From Parus major (Eukaryota > Chordata > Aves > Passeriformes > Paridae), in assembly GCF_001522545.3 (NCBI RefSeq), contig NC_031771.1, positions 24,864,847 through 24,928,846 on the forward strand: 64,000 nt of DNA, written 5' to 3'. Position numbers and translations under genes: made by a program. The notes beneath the pieces are model-generated. The model was given only the letters and a program-made list of their open reading frames with translations, had not been told where the DNA came from and ran no database searches. Positions 38,077 to 49,500 of the stretch are shown piece after piece; positions within the stretch are counted from its first letter, which is position 1; each line of letters begins with the position of its first letter.

Positions 38077-40798
38077 AAGTTTTTGGGTTCTGTGATGGGA
38101 GGGAAGATGCAGGTTGCAAGATAAAGTTGAGTAGCGGGAGGGAACATTTGTGAGGGAGCTAAGCTGGAGGCTATTGATTGGCAGCCAGGTCTTAACATCA
38201 GCTGCATCAAAGGAAATCGAAGAGTCTACCCAAATAGTACCAGGATGAAAGGCAGGATATATAGTACTGAGCCAAACACCAGGCTGGTTTGCCCTTCTGG
38301 AAGGGCATCGGGTGTCCCCTTTTCACTTGGCGTGGGGATTGCATAGCGCTGTGCCACGCTATCCTCTGCACCTCTGCTCGTGCTGGCCTTGACAGCAGTA
38401 TTTTGAGGTAAAATTGCCTTTCTATGGGCAAAGACCATACAGTATCTCCAATGTTTTCTCACATTCAAAGCCTGAGATCAGCAATCCGTGCCAGGCTTGC
38501 TTTTTTCCCAAAAGAAAAAAAGGTAGAATATGTAAATCCTTTTCTAATTTTACATCTTTGTGCCAGCAGATACCTGAGTTAATGTATATATGTTGCAGAG
38601 CTCTGTGTGGTGGGGTGGAAAAATTACATAGGAGAGGATGAGGCTTCTTGTACCATGGAGCTTGTGAAATATGTAGTGGGAAGAGAGGCAGATTCACAGC
38701 CCTTAGAGCGAGGGAATCATGCTGGGAAGGTTTCAGGTAAGCCTTAAGAACACCTTTGTTTAATGTTCTTAAGCTTCCTTTTCCTCTTAAGATACCTAGG
38801 ATTTTGCTAAATGCCTAATTTCTTTTTCAGCAGTGCAAGGATGTGGGGAATTAGGAACAAGGCTTGAAATGTCTTTACTGCCTTTAGTGAACGCTAAAGA
38901 AAGTGAACGAGTTAATGAAGACCAGTAACAAAAACTTGTACTGCAACACCCCCATCCCCTCAAAACCAAATAAACAAAAGGTCTGAAATTTTCATCCCTG
39001 CTGTCAGTATTTGGTTTTGGGGCAGCAGCCTTTGTGGTAGCTGTGCTGTGGTAGCAAATTGCACTCCTGGAACCTCCGAGATTAGAAACAAGCCTGAGTA
39101 GCAGACAGCTGGTGAATGTGTTTTAAAATTGTCCATTTAACCCAAGGCTGCTCCACTGAATGTTTTTTTAACTCTTATATCTTTAGTTAGATGTGTGATA
39201 TCTTTGGCCTTTCTATAGACAGACAGTATGAACTGTGTGCTTCCTATTGATGGAGCTGCATTTTTACTCACCAGCAGTAGTATGCTGGAAATTTCTGATT
39301 CAGAAATAGGTCTTCTATAAATGATTTAACACCAAGGCATTGAAATGCATTTGTGTTTTCCTTCTTAGGGCTATTAAAGATGTAGAGAAAACATTTACCG
39401 CCAAATTAATGGTTGCATTTTTGTTTTAATCCTGCAGATGGGGTTGATTTATATCTCAAAAAATATGTGCTGCAAAGAGGAATTATAACATTACACCATT
39501 TTCCAGTTGTACTTAATTTTTTTTTCATGCCAATAATTTTCATCTAGATGCTGTCTCTTTAATGTGGTGGGTTTTCTTTCTCATTAACTGTAAGGCACTG
39601 CATTTCATCCTCTGGTTTGTGTTTCTTTGTTGGCTGAAATACTTGTCTGCAGTGACTAGGAAGCTGGGACCAGGCAGAAGGTGCTGGGGCTCTTTCTGCC
39701 ATCTCCATCTCGTGGAGGGATGTAAAAGCAAAAGGGTGGCAGCTTGCCTGCAGTCTCTTGGGGAGGCAGATCTATCTGAAGAAAAAGAAATTGTGTAGTC
39801 CTACATTCAGATAGGAGAGAAGAAGATTAAATGACAGAGCAGAGATTTTTCACAATTCTGGCTGCTCTGATAAAATCTGGTTGACTTTCCCTTGAGGATT
39901 ATACAGAGATAAGCAGTATTAGCTCATTAGCACCTGCCCTTTCTCATGCTCTGATGAGTGCTTTAGCTTCGATGGCAGGTGGTGATGACAGGATTTGCTC
40001 TGATCTGGGCAGCAGTACTGGAAGTGCAGCACATCCTGAAGCCTGAGATGTTAGGCCGTGTGCCATTTCTTGCAGCTGAGATTAGACTCTAGCTCAGGTC
40101 ATTGATGTATTTGTGCTTAGATGTTTCTACTCGTTGTGTCTAGTGCTCTCAGTGCATGAAAGCAACCATTAGAATCACTGCACTTGGTTTTTCAACAAAT
40201 GAACTTTGTACTCACTCCCAAAAGCACAACTCCTGAAGCAGCAGTGGAAATGAGCTTAACTGCATAATTCTGGGGAGCATCATGGTTGGGTCCTTGAAAA
40301 TTGACCTGGCAAGTATGAAAAAAGTCAAGTGATGTTTTTCAGCATGCATTCAAGTTAGGTCACTAATGATATTACTGCAACATCACAGTCATTGTAAATG
40401 TCAGTTCTATGAAAGAAATACACATTAATGCTCTTTAGATGCTGTGTGGAGTTATACTGTGTACCTTGTGGCCATCCATACACATCTCTCCATGTGATAA
40501 AACTGGTCTGAGCAATTCCCAGCCCTGAAATGCTCTGCACCACTTCCTGATGGAAGTTATCACTTCTTCATATATGCTCGTTGATGTGAGCAGTTGTTCA
40601 AGTGATCCTCTGACCTTCAGCCAGAAAAAAGCAAAGTTAAAGTCATTATGTCTTTCCTGGACTAAATTGGGATGTGCTCATCTCTCCCCTGGGCTGATTT
40701 GGCAGGGATCTTGTGGATTGGGGGAAGTGGAGAGTCACTCTCCCTTTTCATCAGATGGAGAATCACCACCACCTTTATAAATATAAGACTTTATACAG

Positions 40799-41210
40799 TG
40801 TCATGTTTTATGCCCAGCCAGCAGCTAAGCACCACACAGCCCCTCTCTCACTCCCCACCAGCAAGTGACCAAACCAAAAGGGTAAAAGTGAGAACTCAGG
40901 ACTTGAGATAAAGATGCTAAAACAGGTCAGGCAAAAGCTGCATGCACAAGCAAAGCAAACCAAGGAATTAATTTACCACTGCCATGGGCTTGGCTGGTAT
41001 TCAGCCATTTCCAAGTAAGCAGGGTGGTATTTTCATTAGTCTCTATCCATGGGCCATTCGGTTTAATGTTGCAATGAACTCCTCTCCCTACCCCTGTTCC
41101 CTTTTGTACTCAGCCAGAGACTTCAGTCCTTTAGGATTTTGGGCTCAAAGTGAAGCCTTATCTATGTGCCACAGTCTCTTCAGGGGTGTACCTGCTGCAA
41201 CACTGACATA
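40799..41210 (-). mobile_element. Damaged LTR of a minus-strand endogenous retrovirus remnant (probable 3' LTR side)
   Basis: The left edge (TGTCATGTTTTATGCCCAGC at 40799) matches the right edge of the LTR family on the minus strand. Similarity to the copy at 41627-42215 is clear to about 41030: matching blocks include CAGCTAAGCACCACACAGCC, GGGTAAAAGTGAGAA, GAGATAAAGA and AAACAGGT. Beyond that the sequence departs from the LTR and looks like internal viral sequence of the same family. The U3 half of this LTR therefore appears lost or heavily rearranged. The right boundary is approximate. No coding capacity remains. Confidence 0.7.
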
Positions 41211-41626
41211 ACCACAGCCACAGGTGCTTTGAGATGCTCCTGCTCCAGCGTGAATGTATCCACAGCTGCTTAGGGCTGTGCTCCCATGTGGGCTAATCCC
41301 CAGGTTGCATTTCTGTCAACTTGAGTTCAACGCTGCATGTCCAGTGTAGCATCACAGAAATGTCAGAGGTGGCCTGAGCATTTGCCAGCATGCCACTGCT
41401 GACATCAAAATGTTCCCATGATCAGCAGTTCAGCAAGCAGCAGAACCAAGGAGCAGCCACTAACAAGCACCAGACTTCAGTGTGCAGTGAGGCAATCAAG
41501 CCCCATGGCAAGCCCAGGAGCCAGGCAATGAATAGCTAAACAACAATAAATTCAATCTAGCACATTCGAATCAAACCTGTCATTATCTCAAACCCTTCCA
41601 GCCCCACACTGGCCATCAAAAGGGCC
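41170..41626 (-). mobile_element. Internal remnant of the same provirus, with degenerate primer-binding site
   Basis: This is the sequence between the two LTR copies. Next to the right-hand LTR, positions 41601-41618 read on the minus strand match 13 of 18 bases of the lysine-tRNA (Lys1,2-type) primer-binding site, including the terminal GTGGGGC. A primer-binding site beside the LTR at 41627-42215 makes that copy the 5' LTR and fixes the provirus on the minus strand, antisense to EPHA5. Only about 0.4 kb of internal sequence survives. I can find no gag, pol or env frame, so most of the provirus has been deleted. Repeated GCTCCAGCGTG-like wording at about 41240 is a style I recall from internal parts of this bird ERV family. 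That last point is recollection, not a search result. Confidence 0.6.
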
Positions 41627-42215
41627 TGTTGTGATTTAACTCCAGCTGGCAGCTGAGCACCACACAGCCACTCCTTCACTTCCCCTGCAGTGGATGAGTG
41701 AGAAATCAGCAGGGTAAAAGTGAGAAAACACATGGGCTGAGATAAAGACACTAAAACAGGTAAAGCAAAAGCCACATGCACACAAGCAAACTAAACAAAG
41801 AAATTCCTTGGGAACACCACTTCCCATGGGCAGGCAGGCAGGTGCCCAGCTATCCCCATGAAAGTAGGGACTGAAATGGTGACTTGCGAAAGCAAATGCC
41901 ATGATTCTTCCTGTCCCCTGCTCTTCGTTGCCCCAGTTTTATGTGCTGAGCATGACACCATATGGTCTGGAATATCCCTTGGGCCAGGTGGGATCAGGTG
42001 TCCCAGCTGTGTCCTCTCCCAGCTTCTTGCCATCCCCAGCCTTCTTGCTGGTGGGACAGGCTGAGAAGCAGAAGAGGCCTGGACTGGTGTAAGTGCTGCT
42101 CAGCAGTCATTGAAACTTCTCTGTGTCACCAACAGTGTTTCTAGCACAATCCCAAAGGTAGCCCCTATGAGCTGCTATGAACAAGGTTAACTCCATCCTA
42201 GTTGAAACTAGTACA
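41627..42215 (-). mobile_element. 5' LTR of the minus-strand endogenous retrovirus remnant
   Basis: A full-length LTR-like sequence of 589 bases that aligns end to end with the solo LTR at 21048-21634. Read on the minus strand it runs from TGTACTAGTTTCAAC (42215) to TTAAATCACAACA (41627). Shared landmarks include, on the + strand, ATGTGCTGAGCATGACACCA at about 41941, the place where the family has its minus-strand TATA region, and the GAGATAAAGA block at about 41739. The degenerate primer-binding site lies immediately to its left. Numerous substitutions relative to the 21-kb copy show that it is old. I see no target-site duplication shared with the left edge at 40799. Confidence 0.82.
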
Positions 42216-44044
42216 ATATTAGATGAATTCACTTGGAAGTATATATGTACAGTATATTTATCATTTAAATTAGCCATGCTAGTTGAAGAATGGCGTTTTC
42301 TGATTTTAATTTCATATATCAAAACCTCCCTGTTTACTGGAACATAGAAAAATCTAGCTGCTGAATTATTCCATGTTGCATACTTTTCTTGTATCTTTTC
42401 TCAGTGACTCTCCTGGTAATTGTTAATTGCCTCTCCTAAAGTTAGGCATGGATCCTGCACAGATCTGCAGACATATCCTTGCCCAATTCTGTGGTGCTAC
42501 CCAGTGACAGGTACATCTTAATCACGGTAGAGTTGTGGCCTGTTTAAACCCAGAAACACAAAAAAAGGTTAGAAATTAAAGTACTGCTTGCCATGGCAAA
42601 AATGTCTTTGGGTTAAGTTCCTTCCTTGGGAGATTGGTGATACATATGAACTCTGCACATCACAGTGGGTATGTCTTCCTGCACAAGTCCTCACTTTCAC
42701 GTCCCAGCTTGAGGAGGAGAAGAAATGTTTTTCTGCTGTTTGTATTCATTATTCATTTTGGACTGTACCATTGGGTTATGGTCTCCTGTCACTTCTTGCT
42801 GCTGTTATAATTTAAAATGTAAGAGCAACATTTAGTTTAAAAAAATCTTCATTGTTACATTGACTCTGAGGGTGTTCTATCTCAGCTCTGCAGTAATGGC
42901 ATCTGGGCTGAGAACAGTCTCAACTTTATCTCAGGCTGTATTTCCAAGGAAAAAATTTGGCCTTTGGCCCTTAGAAGATAGGCGTTTGAAACAGGAGTAC
43001 CTTTGAATTATGCTCTGTGCTTTTCCTTTGTGCTGCACCCGCAGCTGTGACCCAGGTGTGTGCAGCAATGCTGAGCAGAGGATGGAGGAGGCACTGCGAG
43101 TTAAGCCCTTGTGGGCAAGTGGGTCAAAAGCAGAAGGGAACAAAACTGAAACCAACACTGGCTCTCCTGGGCTCTTTGCTGCGCGTAGATGGTTAATCTA
43201 ATATCTTAATGCAACACTAGGGTTGTCAGAAGCAGAGAGGAAATGCTAATGTGGATCTGTTGTAGGTACAGTTGCCCTGCTGCTGATTCTGTGCTGCATC
43301 AGGAAAAAGCATTTCTTCCAAGTGATGCCCTTCAGAGCATGGCTAAAATAAAATGAACAAAAAGTTGTTACAGTTCCCACAAAGCGCTGCAAAAAGTTGC
43401 CTGGAGCTCTGCTTAAAAACCCCTGTAGCACATAAACAGCTCAAGATTTGCAGATCTTGTAACTCGTATTGGAAATAATCTTCTCTTTGCATGATCAATA
43501 ACTACCCTGACTAGCACACCTGGGGAGAGCAAAGGCCTGTTTATTCCGTGTATCACTCCACTGATTTTCTGGCATGCTGTTTGTTGGGGGAGAGTAGCTT
43601 GTAGGAGTGTGGTTTTGGTTATGTGGGGCAGTGATTTGAGGATGTGGTAGAAAGGAGCCTGGGGGTACGGGCACAGACACACTGTAAATAGCTTTATTTT
43701 TCTCCTATGTGGATGCATTGGAAAAGCCCACAGAAACGGGCCCATCTGCTTTTGTTTTGTTTCCTGACTGAATACTAGTGGACAAACACAGCAATATGTT
43801 TTCCCACTTTTGAACTGTCTAAAACAAAGGGTTTTAACTGGCACCTTTTTTATTTATAAAGGAACATTTATCTGACTTTATCAGGAATATATTGAACCTC
43901 TAGTACAAAGAGCTTGGCAATCAAAACATTTTTTTCCCCCTGAAAGTCCTGAGTTCTGAAGCCCAAAATGCTCTTAGATGGGATAGCTACGAGTTTACGT
44001 GAGTTGTGACTGTTTTAAAAAAATAACTCTTCCTTTTTATACAG

Positions 44045-44708
44045 TGGGAAGAAATCGGTGAGGTGGATGAAAACTACGCTCCGATACACACGTACCAGGT
44101 ATGCAAGGTAATGGAACAGAATCAGAACAACTGGCTTCTGACCAGCTGGATCTCTAATGAAGGGGCATCCCGCATCTTCATCGAGCTCAAATTCACCCTG
44201 AGGGACTGTAACAGCCTTCCAGGAGGACTTGGGACCTGCAAGGAGACTTTTAACATGTATTACTTCGAATCGGATGACGAAGATGGGAGGAACATCAAAG
44301 AAAACCAGTACATCAAGATTGATACCATTGCTGCCGACGAGAGCTTCACAGAGCTGGACCTTGGTGACAGAGTAATGAAGCTCAACACGGAGGTGAGAGA
44401 TGTTGGCCCCCTAACAAAGAAGGGATTTTACCTCGCTTTCCAGGATGTGGGTGCCTGCATTGCCCTGGTCTCCGTGCGCGTGTACTACAAGAAATGCCCG
44501 TCGGTAATCCGCAACCTGGCCCGCTTCCCCGACACCATCACGGGTGCGGATTCCTCGCAGCTCCTGGAGGTGTCAGGTGTCTGCATCAACCACTCGGTGA
44601 CTGAGGAGGCTCCGAAGATGCACTGCAGTGCAGAGGGGGAGTGGCTGGTGCCCATCGGGAAGTGCTTGTGCAAGGCAGGGTACGAGGAGAAGAACAACAC
44701 CTGCCAAG
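44045..44708 (+). CDS. EPHA5: EPHA5 coding exon 3: ephrin-binding domain and start of cysteine-rich region
   Basis: This 664-nt exon encodes residues 65-285 plus the first base of codon 286, starting Trp-Glu-Glu-Ile-Gly-Glu. It supplies most of the ephrin ligand-binding jellyroll: the [17 protein letters not shown] strand region, [42 protein letters not shown], and [20 protein letters not shown]. The four domain cysteines are C84, C119, C129 and C202; their spacing equals the EphA2 pairs C70-C188 and C105-C115, so C84-C202 and C119-C129 disulfides are expected. From C244 onward the cysteine-rich sushi/EGF-like region begins (C244, C258, C271, C273, C284), with the family motif [16 protein letters not shown]-glycosylation sequons are N246-H-S and N281-N-T. 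The acceptor is TTTTTATACAG at 44044 and the donor GTAAGG at 44709-44714, leaving phase 1 for exon 4. The residues match EPHA5 over EPHA3 and EPHA7. The exon is intact, with no frameshift or premature stop. Confidence 0.98.
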
Positions 44709-46437
44709 GTAAGGGTTTGCAGGGAGGGCGCCGTGCTGAGCCTCTGAGCTGATGTGCGGTCTGGGCTTTCTTCTCTCTTGTGTTCTTTGTGCCTGGTTGA
44801 GTTGACAGTGGTGGGTCAGGTTCTCACTTCCACTGGGGTCCTTTGAGTAAGTGTTACAGCAGGAAGACAGAGGCCTGGGCTGGATGTCGTGGCACTTGAC
44901 ACCTGTGCAGGTGCTTCTGGTGCTTACAGAGCTGCCAACAAGGAGAATCTGGCATTCAGCTGTTACCTTTGGAGCACTTCAATTGCCTCATGGACCCAAT
45001 AGTTAGTCTTGTCTGTTAGCTAGAGATTTGTTATTTTCCCTCAGTATCAGGGTTTCCTTATGAGTCTTACAGGACTGGTTTATTTTATTTTTTTTTCCTA
45101 GACTGTACCAGGGAATGTTTGAAGTTAATCTCTCTATAGAAGATGCATTTTGTTTTTGTATTTGAAGGAGTGTGTTTTTCTGTCTTTATCACTCTGTGGG
45201 GGGCTGGGTATTTGATGCGGTGTGAGTTGATTGATTTTCCTCTCTGGTAAATAATTTAATACAAAGCTACTCAGCTGTTCAGAGTTAAACTTAAAGCCCC
45301 ACTGATAAAAATGCTTCCATATGTGCTGAAGTTTTCCCACAAGTAGCTGGCTTCCAAGTAGAGGTTCTAAAATTGCTGGTCAGCATAGGTCTCCTGAATC
45401 ATCAGAGGCCTTGTGCAAGAGATCTAGGGTATCTAAAGCTCAAGACCTTAAAAAGAATACTTACAAAGAAGAACAGTATACTCTGAGTGTAAAATCTCGT
45501 TTTATGGTTTGCTGTATTACATATTTGTTTATAAAATTTGCCCTTCCATTGCAAATACATAACAGGTAGCCTAAAACTAAATTGCTTGTAAAAGAGAAGA
45601 GTAAACAAATAAAGATTTTAATACAGTTTGCTTTTTGCAAAATTAATATATATTGGTTATCAGTCACATCTTAATTGGTTTGTCTTTGCAGCCCCTAATA
45701 ATGGATAGCAATAGATACTGTGGGGAAGGCAGAGGAATTCCACTTCAGCTGAAATCTGTGTTGCATTTTCTCTTCACCTCACTCCAGACACTCATTGTTG
45801 GTGTTTGTAGTGTGGTACAATGAATAGATCAGCACATATCCACAGCAAACTGTGGCCTTGATTCTTTAGTTCTCGGTCACATGCTTCTGACCCTCAAGAT
45901 AGTTCAAATTTCTTCAAAGGCTGACATGGAGAGAAAATGTAGTGTTTGAGATAAATGTTTGTGTTGGAGAAACCTCTACTAAACAGCATTTGGAGTGGGA
46001 CTTTTGACCAGAATAGTCTCCTTTTTCTACAGATGTAGTTAATACAGCAACATCTGTCTTGGTTTTGCTTTTCCTGTGCTAAGAAAGATATTTCTCTTTT
46101 TAGTGGGAAAGAAGAGACTGACTCGATGTTTGATGCTGTACAGTGGGGGAGCTAAGATCTACATTGTCCCAAGCTGAGGAAATATAGACTGCCACAGACA
46201 AGGGATGTTGGTAGATAGATCTGCAAAGTTTTGCTTAATTATGGCAGAAAATAGCATGTTACAAAGTGACAAAACACTGGTTTGGTGCTAGGTTTAGACA
46301 CTGAGGTCAGTCCACCTGTAAGAATTTTTGGAGGAAAGGAGTCCTTTATTAGTGGCCTTTCAAGTCCTGTCCTCTGAGGCTGCATTTCTCAAAGTACTCT
46401 TAGTATTTAGTATTTACTTAGTATACTCTTAGTACTC

Positions 46438-46505
46438 ACAAAAAAACAAACAAACAAAAACTATTAAAAAACCAACTATGAACCAAACCACCAAACCCCA
46501 AAAAA
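46438..46505. repeat. A-rich low-complexity tract after short TACTCTTAGTA duplications
   Basis: CAAA and CCAAA units dominate 46438-46505. Just upstream (46395-46438) a short ACTCTTAGTA segment is repeated, with TAGTATTTAGTATTTACTTAG between the copies. A simple local duplication with no sign of function. Confidence 0.75.
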
Positions 46506-49500
46506 CGATAGATTTAAACCAGAAACCTGAGACTGTCATTGAGGAAGATGTGCTGCCTGTAGAGGGGTTGCATCTCTGGCAGTGTTCAGATAGCAATCCA
46601 GGGTATGCTTTCAGAAGACCTTAGAGAGTAAAAGTTGTGCTTTCTGGTTTTGGGTGTAGGTTGGGGGTTTTTTTTTAATTTGTTTTTCTTAATCAAGAGG
46701 ACATTATTTAGCCTCTCAATTTATGACTGTGTTGGGTAGGCCTGTGATCATAATTAGGAAGTGTAAAGATGCTTTGTGGTGGTGTATCCCTGCCGTGTTC
46801 CTAAGGTATATCCACATAAACTGCTCTTTACCTCACCTACAGCCTGCACCCTCGACAGGATTTTTATCACTTTGTTGCTTTAGAGGTGTTAAAACCAGTA
46901 ATTCCTTTTTGTGGGATAGCCCTAAATTCCACCACCAGATCAATGGGACTTGAGTGCCTATGGCAAATTCTGTTTGAGGGCCCCATTTGGATGTTCTGTG
47001 TTTAACCCAGGTCATTGTGTCAAGCGTTCCCTGCTGGCTCGCTCCAGGATGCTCTGTTGATAGGAGGCATTCAGCCTTAGGCAGTTCAGGAGGTCTGTGT
47101 TCAGCATGTATGGGAATTCATGTCAATATCCAGGGTGAACAAAATGCTTTCTGGTTTGGTTGTTGTTACCTTCACAAAGACAAGATTCTAGAACAGTGAA
47201 GTTAAACTTTGCATCCCTAAGCAGAGTAACACCAAGAAAGGCCCTATGTATTTGTAAATGCTGAACGGGTTTTTTTTTCACAGTCTGACTGATGCTAAGG
47301 AAATGCACTTCATGCTCCTGGCAGGCATAATGATGGCATTGGCACTCTGCTGTGTAGCTTTCCCAAACACCTAAATCACTTCTGACCTTTGGTTTGTAAA
47401 TCACTTGGGTGCATCTTGGAAGTGGTCTCCCAGTTTGCTTTCACTTAGTAAGCAGGTTTTTCCTGACCATGCTTTGGGAAAACGTTTTCAACCCAGAAGA
47501 GCCTGGCTTTGTTTATTAAAATTTCTCTTGCAAAGATGACATTTTCCAATCTCTAGTGTCACATCTGGACAGAGCAGACTACACTCTTTTATTAGAGGTG
47601 ATGTAAATCCCAGTCATCCTCACAAACATATGGGAACTATTGAAATCCCTTCTGCCTACAAATCATTAATTGGCAACGATGTTCTGAATTCATCATCTTG
47701 TCAGCAGGGTTCCTGTTTGAAGAAGGCACTGACAGTAACAGCTGAGCAATTTCACTCACTGGGGACTCTGAGGTTGTAAATATGACATGGTCTAATCTCC
47801 TTATATAATGTGCTCACTCTCTCAATTAATATAGGCAGCTAGGTAGTAGTTACTGTAAAAAACCCAAACTACTTGGATTTTTACACCTCCTTTGGCAACA
47901 TGTTACATTTATCAGCAAATGCTAGGGACAGCTAGAGGTAAATTGTGACTGTGTTTGGACATGTTTGTAAAGGACTGGTGTTAATGTTAATTATTCACAA
48001 GAATATATTTCTGTACTAGTTAATAAGAGAAAAGAAAGCAGTTGCTCTGTGAGTTTCTGTGCTGGTTTCCAGAGTGGTGGTCTGGTACCACTAAAGGACT
48101 GATGGTTATGGGCTTTGCCTCAGTTCAGCTGATGCTTTCTGAATGGATCCTTGAGGAAAATGCAGATTTTCATGTCTGCTTCGCCTGTTTCAAGTCTCGT
48201 AATGGTTGTTTCTGCCCTAGGAGGCAGTACTCAACCAAAGCTGAGGTACAGATCCCAAAATGCTGTAAAAATTGGTGTGGTGCCACTGACATTTCTGCCT
48301 TTACCCATTTGCGGGTTTGACATTAAAAAAAATTATCTGCCCAGTCTCTGCTTTCCATTTTCCTGCACTGGCATGGGTGAGTTTCATTGTAACTTCAGTT
48401 TTAGTAGTTTACTGTAAATAGCAGTGCTCACCACTGGGGCTTGTGTAGGAAATTAATACCGTGACAAGGGCACCTTCTTGCTCTTGTCTTTGTATTCATC
48501 CTCACCTTCAGCCCAATATGTTTTCAGTGAGCAGCAAGAAGTGTTTACTTTAATGCCTTTAAAGACAGTTCAGCCTGTGCAACTGGAAGAGAGGGGATGT
48601 TGACAGGTTAAGCTAATGAGAGCCAAACATACTTGCAGTGGGCTGCAGACTAGCAACTGCAAATGCAATAGATTTTGCAGAGCCTGATCTTTTTTTCAGA
48701 TGACTTTAGATCTGAAGCACAAATTAATTAAATATTTGAGCAAAGAAAAAATGGAAGAAAAGAAAAACTGCACAGAAGGAGAGCCAAAGTGAAAAGGTGA
48801 GTAATGAGTTCAGGAGGTCATGACACTCTCCTTTCCTGAGAGCTGCCACTTGAAGAGACATCAAAAGGAGTACAATTGGTTTTAGCTAGCTAGAAGGTAC
48901 AGACAAGGTTACAGACGTTAGATGTGGACAAAATAATGGAGGAAAACTCAGTGATATCTTTCTTCACCCTTGCTGTTTTCTGAGGAAGAACACTGAAATG
49001 GAGGGCTGAAGGAAAGATGAGTTGGGGTATTGTTTGTGGCTTTAGAAAGGAGCTGCTGCCAGAAAAAAAATCCTGGATTTTTTTATTTTTTTTTTTGTAA
49101 AACACCTCTAGAATGTTCAAGCCCTTCTGCTGTCTTAAATATTGATGTTTGTTTGATTATTTTTCCCTTAATCAACTTTGCTGAACATACCTCAATTCAT
49201 TTACAAAACCATATTTATTTTTGCTGATTGTTCATTACTTGTGTTGTGATTCAGCTGAACTCTTGCCAAGAGAAATGATTTTCTTACAGAAAACAAGGGC
49301 TGCAGAAAAACCTTGTTCACAGGTCTTTTATTTCGGACTTAATTACAACTAATTGACAACTAGCTTATGTAGTTTAGAAGTTTGCCTGCTGAATCAGTTC
49401 TTGGATGATTTTGTTGCTGGCTGATTGGGGCTGAAGCAGAGCTACTCATCTTCCTCCAGAAGCGGAGCAATCAGTGCAGACGGGTGGAAGGCACTTTCCC

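Larger units (their letters stand above)
15526..44044 (+). other. EPHA5: EPHA5 intron 2 (28.5 kb)
   Basis: The intron opens with GTAAGT and closes with a short pyrimidine tract and ACAG at 44041-44044. It carries all the interspersed repeats I can name in the window: a CR1 fragment (about 16044-16380), a solo ERV LTR (about 21048-21634) and a decayed provirus (about 40799-42215). It also has an AT-rich palindrome with a tetranucleotide microsatellite near 22 kb and several homopolymer or A-rich tracts. Between these it is unremarkable AT-rich sequence in which I see no exon or RNA gene. Open frames up to 153 codons occur but none shows a family motif or splice support. Confidence 0.85.

Noticed and set aside
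41636..42092. Several 60-88 codon frames on both strands
   Set aside because: They fall within the old LTR and its neighbouring internal remnant. None resembles gag, pol or env.
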